From Chryseobacterium gleum (GTDB taxonomy: Bacteria > Bacteroidota > Bacteroidia > Flavobacteriales > Weeksellaceae), in assembly GCF_900636535.1 (NCBI RefSeq), contig NZ_LR134289.1:1116001-1180000 (forward strand): a stretch of 64,000 nucleotides of DNA, read 5' to 3'. The notes under the pieces are model-generated. The model saw nothing but the letters and a program-made list of their open reading frames with translations. It was not told where the DNA came from and ran no database searches. Made by a program: the position numbers and the translations under genes. Of the stretch, positions 49,795 to 57,567 are shown piece by piece; position 1 is the first letter of the stretch; every line of letters starts with the position of its first letter.

Positions 49795-49953
49795 CTAATA
49801 CCATCTATATATTTAAAACACTATCAGGTTGAAAAATAAAACAAGTCACATTGTATTATTGAGTTCCCTTACTTAAGAACATTTCGAAATGAAACGACTA
49901 GGTAGAAACGCAACTTTATAGACAGACCATTAGATTTCTAATGGTTTTGTTTT
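49795..49953 (+). ncRNA. putative TetR-controlled small RNA, unit B
   Basis: About 159 nt to a terminator ACCATTAGA (49926-49934) / TCTAATGGT (49937-49945) plus T7; the terminator overlaps the 3' end of the second tetR gene on the other strand. Shares AAACTAATA, ACACTATCAGG, TTGAAAAATAAAAC and ATTGTATT words with units A, C or D. The CCTCAGTT stem is degenerate here. Confidence 0.45.
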
Positions 49954-50604
49954 TTTATCAGAACCCTGCAAATGTTCATAAGTACGATGCAGCAGAAATG
50001 AGATTGCTGTTTTGATTTTATCTCTTCCTTTAATGGTACTGAGGTCTATTCCACAGAAAATACTCCCATTCATCGCAGCATACATATTAAGGTAATACAA
50101 TCCTGAAACCAGAATGGCAAGAATAGAACGGACATCTTCAGTTTTATCCTTAACATATGGATTCATCAGCATTTTAAAAATATATTCTCTGTTTTCTTCC
50201 TGGATATGGTTGAGTTTTTTTAATGGTTTCCGGCTTTCCGATAAACACCATAGAAGTAATTTTTGTGCCTCTTTATTGTTGTAGACATAATCAAATTTTG
50301 CCTGAAGCATTTTTTCCATGAAAGATTTTCCACCATCTTCTAATTGAAAACTTATTTTTTCAACTTCTTCAATGTCTAATTCACTCCAGTAATCCTGTGA
50401 TCGAAAATACTCATCAATCAACCCGTCTAAGCCCCCAAAATAAGAATATATCATTTTCTTATCTACTCCGGCTGCTGCAGCAATACTGCTTACTTTCAAG
50501 GCGGTATATCCTTTTGTTCTCAGTATTTTCCCTACTGCATCCAGGAATTTTTTTTTACTACGTTCTTTGTTCCGAATGCTTCCTGCTACTGGCTTTCTTT
50601 CCAT
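49930..50604 (-). CDS. TetR/AcrR family regulator, paralogue 2
   Basis: 224 residues. Starts MERKPVAGSIRNKERSKKKF, nearly the same as paralogue 1, with HTH VSSIAAAAGVDKKMIYSYFGGLDGL and the common block GSIFCGID; the C-terminus is longer by a KKTKPLEI-type tail. Divergent from operator unit C (50647). The tetR gene plus two downstream units look like a duplicated copy of the block 48.66-49.93 kb. Its stop codon lies in the unit B terminator. Confidence 0.9.
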   Translation of the reverse strand: MERKPVAGSIRNKERSKKKFLDAVGKILRTKGYTALKVSSIAAAAGVDKKMIYSYFGGLDGLIDEYFRSQDYWSELDIEEVEKISFQLEDGGKSFMEKMLQAKFDYVYNNKEAQKLLLWCLSESRKPLKKLNHIQEENREYIFKMLMNPYVKDKTEDVRSILAILVSGLYYLNMYAAMNGSIFCGIDLSTIKGRDKIKTAISFLLHRTYEHLQGSDKKTKPLEI

Positions 50605-50646
50605 GACAAACTTTCAATCGTACAAGTTTATGAATTTTTTTTCATT

Positions 50647-50681
50647 TTAGACACTTTTTAGTGTCTAAATGTATATATTTG
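50647..50681 (+). promoter_or_regulatory. TetR-type operator and promoter, unit C
   Basis: Perfect 9-base arms TTAGACACT (50647-50655) N4 AGTGTCTAA (50660-50668); -7 TATATTTG at 50674-50681, with 7 bases after the AGTGTCT arm. It is directly divergent from the second tetR start at 50604. Confidence 0.8.
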
Positions 50682-50687
50682 TAGAAA

Positions 50688-50845
50688 CTAATAACCATTT
50701 TATTGAAACGGATAATCAAAGTTGTGAGGTTGATTGAGATCAGATTGTACCGTTAGTTCCCTCAGTTAAAGTATTTTAATATTCAATAACTGAGGTAAAA
50801 CATTACTCAGACAGCATTATTATCATTGTAATGGTGCTGTCTTTT
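50688..50845 (+). ncRNA. putative TetR-controlled small RNA, unit C
   Basis: About 158 nt. Internal arms CCTCAGTTA (50760-50768) and TAACTGAGG (50787-50795) form a 9-bp stem; a terminator AGACAGCA (50809-50816) / TGCTGTCT (50835-50842) with T4 follows. No ATG frame of note. The leader starts AAACTAATAACCATTTTAT as in unit D. Confidence 0.55.
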
Positions 50846-51013
50846 ATTAAAGATATTTTTAACAGTTATGAATATTCTGCAAGATATTGTAGCTGATCAT
50901 TTGATAAGATACGACTTTTTTGATTTTTAAATGTATGTAAAGTCGCTGTATGAAAGGGTTTTTACCTGCCACTTTAAAAATTTAACATTTTTTTTTCAAA
51001 TTTTTTTCAATTT

Positions 51014-51046
51014 AGACACTACGTAGTGTCTTATTTTGTATATTTG
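51014..51046 (+). promoter_or_regulatory. TetR-type operator and promoter, unit D
   Basis: AGACACTACGTAGTGTCT (51014-51031) is a perfect 18-bp palindrome, with -7 TATATTTG at 51039-51046, seven bases later. Confidence 0.8.
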
Positions 51047-51052
51047 CTTCAA

Positions 51053-51170
51053 ACTAATAACCATTTTATATAGAACACTATGTGGATGGAAAATAAAAAT
51101 TTCGAAAAATGCAACTAAGGTAAAAGCACAATGCAACAGTATCATTAGCTCTTTAGTGATACTGTTTTTA
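51053..51170 (+). ncRNA. putative TetR-controlled small RNA, unit D
   Basis: About 118 nt to a terminator AACAGTATCA (51135-51144) / TGATACTGTT (51157-51166) with T5. It keeps the 3' word AACTAAGGTAAAA but lacks the TTCCCTCAGTT part, so the internal stem of units A and C is lost. 50846-51010 and 51171-51247 hold no gene. Confidence 0.5.
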
Positions 51171-51247
51171 ATTTTAGTTCTGATTCGGATTTAATCTGCA
51201 GAAAATTGTATACCGACGGTACGGTATCAAAATAGTTGATATGAAGA

Positions 51248-51275
51248 GAGACTGTCCTCGGACAGTCTCATTTTT
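51248..51275 (+). terminator. strong hairpin before pgl
   Basis: GAGACTGTCC (51248-51257) pairs with GGACAGTCTC (51260-51269), followed on the + strand by ATTTTTAT. It could stop + readthrough from unit D and also lies just past the pgl stop on the - strand. Confidence 0.65.
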
Positions 51276-51292
51276 ATAAAGTTTAAGCTATT

Positions 51293-52003
51293 CTAACCTT
51301 TTGCTTTTTCGTCTGTGAAAAACTGAAATCCCTCTTTCTTCTCAATAAGCTGTAACGGATATAGAGACGGATTGTATTCACCGTTCAGCACTTCATTCAA
51401 TGCATGCTTTTTGGATTCACCAAATGCTATTACCAGAATATTTTCTGCTTTGTTGATGACAGGTGCTGTCAAAGTAATCCTGAACATTTCCTGCGGCTTA
51501 AGATAATAGGCCGAGACCCACTTTTCTTTTTCTTCCAAAACGGCTTCTCCGGGAAAAAGAGAAGCTGTATGCCCATCATCTCCCATTCCTAAAAGGATAA
51601 AATCAAAAGTTCCCTCATTACCAAGAACATTCCTGATCTGCTGTTCGTAGGTTTCCGCATAGTCTTCAGGACTGATTCCTTCAGCATACATAGGAAATAC
51701 ATGATTTTTATCTACAGGAACCTGACTGAGAAGGGTTTCATCTGTCATGCGGAAATTGCTCTTATCATCATGTAAAGGAACCCAACGTTCATCAACCCAA
51801 AAAAAGTAGATTTTATTCCACTCAATCTGATCTTTATATTCCGGTGTTGCCAGTAGTTTGAAAATGGCTTTTGGAGAAGATCCTCCGCTCAACGCCACCA
51901 CAAAGCTTCCCTTTTTCTGAATAGATTTTTTTGAAAGGTCAACAAATGCATCTGCTGCCTTTGTGTACAGTTTTTCGAGATCGTCAAATACTGTAATATT
52001 CAT
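51293..52003 (-). CDS. pgl: 6-phosphogluconolactonase
   Basis: 236 residues. Motifs ALSGGSSPKAIF and ILLGMGDDGHTASLFPG are those of the SugP/DevB-type lactonase, and FFWVDERWVP is the substrate loop. Hydrolyses 6-phosphogluconolactone, the second step of the oxidative pentose phosphate pathway. Last gene of gnd-zwf-pgl, 26 bases after zwf. Confidence 0.96.
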   Translation of the reverse strand: MNITVFDDLEKLYTKAADAFVDLSKKSIQKKGSFVVALSGGSSPKAIFKLLATPEYKDQIEWNKIYFFWVDERWVPLHDDKSNFRMTDETLLSQVPVDKNHVFPMYAEGISPEDYAETYEQQIRNVLGNEGTFDFILLGMGDDGHTASLFPGEAVLEEKEKWVSAYYLKPQEMFRITLTAPVINKAENILVIAFGESKKHALNEVLNGEYNPSLYPLQLIEKKEGFQFFTDEKAKG

Positions 52004-52029
52004 TTTTTGTCTGTTTAAATTTATATTGT

Positions 52030-53511
52030 TTATACCCAGCTGTGCCCCTGTCTTTCAACCAAAGCATTAACATCTTCAGGCCCCCAGCTTCCGGCTTTAT
52101 AGTTCGGGAATGATAAGTCTTTATTATTCTCCCAGGCTTCCTGTATAGTGGTAACAACGTCCCATGCTTCTTCTACCTGATCAGAACGCATAAATAAGGT
52201 AAGATCTCCTAAAAGTGCATCCTGTAAAAGCGTTTCGTAGGCTTCCGGAGTATCTTCCTGGCATGCAAAATTATCAAAAATCATTTCTGCCGGTTTCAAA
52301 TCCAATGTCAGCCCCGGTTTTTTCGTCATAAATTGTAACCTGATATCCATCATAGGCTGAATATTAATGATCAGCCTGTTCGCTGATAAATGGTGCGGAC
52401 TGTCTGAGAATGTGGAATGAGGAAGCGGCTTAAACTGAATCGTAATGTAGGAATGTTTTTCTTTCATTTTTTTCCCGGTACGAACATAAAAAGGTACATT
52501 CTGCCATCTTTCATTATCCAGATAGAATTTTATTGCGGCAAAGGTTTCTGTGTTTGAATCTCCTGCAATACCATCCTCCTGGCGGTATCCTTTTACTTCA
52601 ACACCGTTTATTGTTGCTTTTCCATACTGCCCTCTTACAGCATAGTGATCAACCTGGTCGGGTGATATTCTACGGATTGATTTCAGCACATCTACCTTAC
52701 GGTCCCTGATCTCACCTGACTGCAATGAAGCCGGCGGTTCCATGGCGATCATACAAAGAATCTGCAAAAGGTGGTTCTGAATCATGTCTCTTAATGCTCC
52801 TGTCTGTTCGTAGAAAGCTCCTCTGGTTTCCACTCCTACTTCTTCGGCTACCGTAATCTGTACTGATTCTATATATTTATGATCCCATAAAGGCTCAAAA
52901 ATTGAATTTCCAAATCTGAACGCCAATATATTCTGCACCGTTTCTTTTCCCAGATAATGATCGATACGATAGATCTGCTCTTCTTCAAAAGTTTTTGCCA
53001 GAAGACTGTTCAGTTCAATCGCTGACTGTTTATTGTGGCCAAATGGCTTCTCAATAATAATGCGGTCTTTTTTCGGATCGGAAGCTAACGATGTGGTCTT
53101 AATATGGTTGGAAATCGTAGAGATAAAATTAGGTCCGATCGAGAGATAAAATAACCTATTGGCTCTCATTCCGTAAACGGAATCAAAATCCTGAAGCTTT
53201 TGCTGCAGATTCTGATAAGAACTTTCTTCATCCAGCTGATGCTGAAAGTAAGTAATGTGAGCCTGAAAACCTGCCCAGTCTTCAGAAGTCACTTTTTTTC
53301 TGGAGAAACTCTCAAGATTTTCCTTGATGTAATTTCTAAAAAGTTCATTGGTATTTTCTGCTCTTCCCAGTGCTATAATATTAAAGCCTTTGGGCATTCT
53401 CCCATCGATATACAGATTATAAAATGCCGGAAAAAGTTTTCTTTTTGCCAGATCGCCTGTCGCACCAAAAATAACAATATTTGTTGGCTGCAAGACTTTG
53501 TGTTGATTCAT
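52030..53511 (-). CDS. zwf: glucose-6-phosphate 1-dehydrogenase
   Basis: 493 residues from MNQHKVLQPT. The 32 codons of open frame further upstream run into the gnd gene and are not used. NADP site FGATGDLAKRKLFPAF and the active-site motif RIDHYLGKE are intact. Oxidises glucose 6-phosphate and yields NADPH. Between gnd and pgl, 13 bases after gnd. Confidence 0.97.
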   Translation of the reverse strand: MNQHKVLQPTNIVIFGATGDLAKRKLFPAFYNLYIDGRMPKGFNIIALGRAENTNELFRNYIKENLESFSRKKVTSEDWAGFQAHITYFQHQLDEESSYQNLQQKLQDFDSVYGMRANRLFYLSIGPNFISTISNHIKTTSLASDPKKDRIIIEKPFGHNKQSAIELNSLLAKTFEEEQIYRIDHYLGKETVQNILAFRFGNSIFEPLWDHKYIESVQITVAEEVGVETRGAFYEQTGALRDMIQNHLLQILCMIAMEPPASLQSGEIRDRKVDVLKSIRRISPDQVDHYAVRGQYGKATINGVEVKGYRQEDGIAGDSNTETFAAIKFYLDNERWQNVPFYVRTGKKMKEKHSYITIQFKPLPHSTFSDSPHHLSANRLIINIQPMMDIRLQFMTKKPGLTLDLKPAEMIFDNFACQEDTPEAYETLLQDALLGDLTLFMRSDQVEEAWDVVTTIQEAWENNKDLSFPNYKAGSWGPEDVNALVERQGHSWV

Positions 53512-53524
53512 TTTTTTCCGAATT

Positions 53525-54943
53525 TTAATTGTTTGAACTTTGCCATGAGGTATGGAAAACTCCTTCCCTGTCAATACGTTGATAAGTATGAGCTCCGAAA
53601 TAATCACGCTGAGCCTGGATCAGATTCACGGGAAGAGATTTTGTGGTATAGGCATCAAAATATCCTAAGGCTGTCTGGATTCCCAGGCTGGAAATTCCGT
53701 TCGCTACAGCATATCCGGCAGTTTTTCTTAAAGCTTTGATTTTTGATTTTACAAGTTCTGAAATTTCTTTATCAAGCAGAATGTTGGAAAGATTAGGATC
53801 CTGAGTATATGCAGAATAGAATTTTTCCAGCAGCACAGAACGGATGATACATCCTCCTCTCCAGATTTTTACAACATCTTTTAACGGAATTTCAAAACCA
53901 TATTCTTCAGATGCTTTTACCAGTAAAGATAAACCTTGTGCATAGCTGATTAACGTAGAAAGGAAAAGAGCATCTCCCACTTCTTTAATAAACTGTTCTG
54001 TATCCTCAGGTTTTGTAATTTCTTTTTCAGAGTATATTTCAGAAGCCTGAACTCTTTCTTCTTTATATGCTGATAAAATTCTTGATGTTACCGCTATATC
54101 AATGGTGGGAATAGAAACCCCAATTTCCATAGCCTGTTCAGAAGTCCATTTTCCTGTTCCTTTTGCGCCAGCCTTATCTAAAATCTGATCTACAAGGTAA
54201 TTATCTGTGAATGTATCTTTCTGGGTGAAAATATCTCTGGTAATTTCAATAAGGAATGAGTTCATTTCTCCGCTATTCCATTCTTTGAAAACCTGATACA
54301 GCTGATCATTATTTAAGCCTGCTCCCCTTTTAAGAAGATCATACGCTTCACTGATAAGCTGCATGATTGCATATTCAATACCATTGTGGACCATTTTTAC
54401 GTAGTTTCCGGCTGATCCTTTTCCCATGTAGGCTGTACATGCTTCGTTATCAACTTTTGCTGCGATGGCTTCCAGCATTGGCTTCAGAAGTTTAAATGCT
54501 TCAGGATCACCTCCGGGCATTATGCTTGGACCTGTTCTGGCTCCTTTTTCACCCCCTGAAACTCCCATTCCCATAAAATGCAGCTTTTTGGATGCCAGAT
54601 CAGCAACCCGTCTGTTGGTGTCTTCAAAATAAGAATTTCCTGCATCAATGACAATGTCACCTTCAGTTAAAAGCGGGGTAATATTTCCCAGCACTGCATC
54701 TACAGGTTTGCCTGCAGGAACCATAAGAATGATTTTTCTCGGGACTTCCAGCGCTGATACGAAATCTTCCAAAGTGTCTGTACCTCTTACTTTCATTCCT
54801 GAAGCAGCTCCTTCTTCCAGTTCTTTAACTTTCTCCTGATCAAGGTCAAATCCCGCGATTGAGAACCCGTTGTCAGCGATATTATAAAGCAGATTCCGCC
54901 CCATTACTCCAAGGCCAACCATTCCATAACTATATCTTTCCAT
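53525..54943 (-). CDS. gnd: 6-phosphogluconate dehydrogenase, decarboxylating
   Basis: 472 residues. GLGVMGRNLLYNIADNGF at the N-terminus, GVSGGEKGARTGPSIMPGG and the catalytic NYVKMVHNGIEY motif are complete. Converts 6-phosphogluconate to ribulose 5-phosphate, CO2 and NADPH. First gene of the operon. The 239 bases upstream are AT-rich, without a gene. Confidence 0.97.
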   Translation of the reverse strand: MERYSYGMVGLGVMGRNLLYNIADNGFSIAGFDLDQEKVKELEEGAASGMKVRGTDTLEDFVSALEVPRKIILMVPAGKPVDAVLGNITPLLTEGDIVIDAGNSYFEDTNRRVADLASKKLHFMGMGVSGGEKGARTGPSIMPGGDPEAFKLLKPMLEAIAAKVDNEACTAYMGKGSAGNYVKMVHNGIEYAIMQLISEAYDLLKRGAGLNNDQLYQVFKEWNSGEMNSFLIEITRDIFTQKDTFTDNYLVDQILDKAGAKGTGKWTSEQAMEIGVSIPTIDIAVTSRILSAYKEERVQASEIYSEKEITKPEDTEQFIKEVGDALFLSTLISYAQGLSLLVKASEEYGFEIPLKDVVKIWRGGCIIRSVLLEKFYSAYTQDPNLSNILLDKEISELVKSKIKALRKTAGYAVANGISSLGIQTALGYFDAYTTKSLPVNLIQAQRDYFGAHTYQRIDREGVFHTSWQSSNN

Positions 54944-55141
54944 TATATTGGTATTAATATGAATTTTGTTATACAGAGAATAAAATTACGCAAATGACTA
55001 TAAGGAAAAAAATAAAAGAAAAGAAAAAGTTTTCAATACTTTCATTTATGCCCTCTAATATTCACATTTTCATATGATTTTGAGTTTACAGAATAAAATT
55101 CAATCATTAATATGGGAATGATCTATTAAAACAGTCTGTTT

Positions 55142-55171
55142 TTTGGCATAATTAAACTTATATTTGCCAAA
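55142..55171 (+). promoter_or_regulatory. promoter with bracketing inverted repeat
   Basis: -7 TATATTTG at 55159-55166, 18 bases before the ATG. TTTGGCA (55142-55148) and TGCCAAA (55165-55171) are perfect arms 16 bases apart, one on each side of the -7 core. Confidence 0.5.
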
Positions 55172-55183
55172 ATTTATAAAGTA

Positions 55184-55543
55184 ATGAACTATAAACTTGA
55201 ACTCAACACTCAGGAGCCTAATTCTAAAATCGTTTTTAATAACATCATATTTGATTCGTTCAAGATTAATATAGTTGAAAGATATATCGGTTCCATGAAG
55301 GCTCGTCCTACATTATGTGAAGTTTTGTTTAAAGTAAGAACTTTGGATGATGTATTGATTAACAGAAAAGATGGTAATATAAGAGTAAAGGTAAAAGGTG
55401 ATGATTTTGAAACCTATCAGAAATTATCCCGAGATCTGAATTCTTATGAATACAAAAACAAACTGATTAACAGAAAAGAGGTAGAACAGAATTATGTTCA
55501 TTTCATCCTGAGTTTAGTGATCGCAAATTATCAGCTTAATTAA
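55184..55543 (+). CDS. hypothetical protein, 119 residues
   Basis: Not recognised. Soluble, mixed alpha/beta, no signal: EPNSKIVFNNIIFDSFKI, KARPTLCEVLFKVRTLDDV and a lysine-rich C-terminus. The clear promoter makes it a real gene. The stop codon lies in a 16-bp palindrome CAGCTTAATTAAGCTG (55532-55547), and a second inverted repeat (AATTCTCCTT 55556-55565 / AAGGAGAATT 55581-55590) follows. No T run is present, so it is not a plain terminator. Confidence 0.65.
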   Translation: MNYKLELNTQEPNSKIVFNNIIFDSFKINIVERYIGSMKARPTLCEVLFKVRTLDDVLINRKDGNIRVKVKGDDFETYQKLSRDLNSYEYKNKLINRKEVEQNYVHFILSLVIANYQLN

Positions 55544-55776
55544 GCTGTTCCAAGTAATTCTCCTTTTGTATTTTTCGCAGAAGGAGAATTCTCAGGATAA
55601 GGTGTATGAAAAAACCGTTTTTTATATTAACCTGCAGATTATAAATCAAACTATTCTTTATTGTTTTGATTATATTTTTTCTGATTCTTTCAATTATCTG
55701 CTTCTCTGCAATGCACAACAATACTTCTATATTTCATAAGTAATGAGTATATTTTATTTCGGAACGTTGTTTTACT

Positions 55777-57213
55777 TTATTTCAACAGTTTTGAAAACCA
55801 GACGTAAATATCCATATCGCTGGGGACATTTAGCTTTTTCCTTAGATTGTATTTTTTTGTTTGTACCGTCCTCACTGATGTAAAAGTATATTCAGCAATT
55901 TCTTTGGTAGAAAAATTCAGGTAGATGTAAGCACAGAACCTTATTTCTGATATTTTTAAAGGAGAAACTTTCAGCAGCTCTTCTGAAAAACGAGGGCAGT
56001 ACTCATTAAAACGCGTCAAAAACTCGGGATTATTTTCTTTGGCAAGCTGTGTCACTTCTTTAAAAATGCTCTCCTGCACCGGCAACTGATGAGGGATATC
56101 TATTTTATCCAGGTTTTTACTTTTATGTTTTCTATAATAATATAGAAAAAGGAAAATAAAGAGAATACATACTGCAATACTTAATGATAAAATGAAAAAA
56201 AGTTTTTTGTTTTCTTTTTTCCTGTTCATATTTTCCAATTCATTCTGTTTGTCTACAGTATCATTCAGTGTTTGATTTTGCTCACGGTTTACTTCTTCTA
56301 TACTTACCAGCCAGTTGGAATAGTAACCAACACTGTCTTTCTGACCAATACTTTTATATAAAGCATTAAGCTCATCTCCCACTGCAATTTGATAGTTCTC
56401 ACTTTTAAAGTAATTTTTGGCAATATTTTTGGCAATCCATAAATAGTGCTGCGCCTGTTCAACATTTTTAACTGTTCTAAAATATCTTCCGGCATATAAT
56501 GAAGTTATATATTTCAGACTGGTATCATTTACTTTTTTTTCATCCTGAATGGCTTCCTCAATATATACACGTGCAGAATCCAATTTATTAAGATCAATAT
56601 ATATTCCTCCCAGATAAGCTGAAGTTTTATAACTGTTACTCAATCTGTTTTTATCAATCCGATAACGGTTACCTTTATTTTCTCTGTATATTTTTGAAAA
56701 TTTATACGCAATTTTACTATACTGTAATGCGAGCTGCTTATTGGTGTCAATATATTTATCAGCATATTGCCTGTTGATCAGATAAATAAAATAAGCATTC
56801 CCTGTCTTCATTGCTTCATCATAGATTTCATCCAGTTCCTTAAAAGAAGCAACTCTCTCACCCAATTTTCGGTATAAAAAAGATTTTTGCAAATGAATAT
56901 AAAAGATAACTTCAAAGTCGGTATCAGAATTGATGAGGTTTTCTTTTTCTACTTTATTGATATAATAAAAAGACTTCCTGGTGTCATTCATTTTATCATA
57001 GATATTCGCAATCTTAAGATATCCTAATGCAACACAATCATTGTATGAATTTTTTTTACAAACTGCAATAAGACTGTCAATCTGTTTTATCTCTTTTGGG
57101 CCGGCAGTCGAAAAGTCTATATCAAAAATAATATTCTTTATTTCTTGTTCCGTGTGCTGTGCATAGAAGAAGGAAGAAATAAAAAAGAATACAATCATTA
57201 TTTTTTTCATCAT
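55777..57213 (-). CDS. membrane TPR/LuxR-type HTH regulator, paralogue 1
   Basis: 478 residues. Signal peptide or first TM (MMKKIMIVFFFISSFFYAQ), an extracytoplasmic TPR-like helical region to about residue 330, a TM segment (LFFILSLSIAVCILFIFLFLYYY), and a C-terminal cytoplasmic HTH domain ending FSTKEIAEYTFTSVRTVQTKKYNLRKKL, which is LuxR/GerE-like. It is a one-component regulator with no kinase. It is paralogous to the protein at 60.5-61.9 kb. Tandem TACATAC words 11 bases apart lie upstream. Target genes unknown; the divergent gene at 57568 is the closest candidate. Confidence 0.88.
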   Translation of the reverse strand: MMKKIMIVFFFISSFFYAQHTEQEIKNIIFDIDFSTAGPKEIKQIDSLIAVCKKNSYNDCVALGYLKIANIYDKMNDTRKSFYYINKVEKENLINSDTDFEVIFYIHLQKSFLYRKLGERVASFKELDEIYDEAMKTGNAYFIYLINRQYADKYIDTNKQLALQYSKIAYKFSKIYRENKGNRYRIDKNRLSNSYKTSAYLGGIYIDLNKLDSARVYIEEAIQDEKKVNDTSLKYITSLYAGRYFRTVKNVEQAQHYLWIAKNIAKNYFKSENYQIAVGDELNALYKSIGQKDSVGYYSNWLVSIEEVNREQNQTLNDTVDKQNELENMNRKKENKKLFFILSLSIAVCILFIFLFLYYYRKHKSKNLDKIDIPHQLPVQESIFKEVTQLAKENNPEFLTRFNEYCPRFSEELLKVSPLKISEIRFCAYIYLNFSTKEIAEYTFTSVRTVQTKKYNLRKKLNVPSDMDIYVWFSKLLK

Positions 57214-57567
57214 AATGCTATTAAAATAAAATGCAATATTAATACTACTCCACTACCAAATAACCTAAAATACATACGTATTACATACACAATATGCGAA
57301 AATCACAATACAACATTACTTGTAATACAAAATTAGCAATTACTTTTGAATGCCCGGATATTATAAAATACAATATGTGTATACAACAGCAATTTAAATA
57401 TTTTTAGCAGTATACTATAAAAATGATTGTATTTAAAAAAGGCAAAGAATAATACATAACTTTAAAATTTATAAAACATTTTTTAATCATCGTTTGTGTT
57501 TAGTACCTGTAGTATAAGTGGTTGTCTACAGGTACCTTTTTAAAATTACAATTCAACAAATTGATAT
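57214..57567. promoter_or_regulatory. 354-base divergent control region between TPR/LuxR regulator and SGNH/PKD protein
   Basis: Contains TACATAC at 57271 and 57282 (11 bases apart; on the - strand GTATGT-N5-GTATGT), the near-palindrome TTGTAATACAA at 57320-57330, and several ATACA/TGTAT words between 57370 and 57470. A clear -7 element was not pinned. Confidence 0.45.

Noticed and set aside
49344..51046. Four repeated palindromes as a CRISPR-like array
   Set aside because: Spacing is 366-485 bases with tetR genes and terminators between; they are promoter operators, not repeats with short spacers.
52030..53607. Longer zwf start at 53607
   Set aside because: The extra 32 codons overlap the gnd end and have no G6PDH homology; MNQHKV at 53511 fits the family start.
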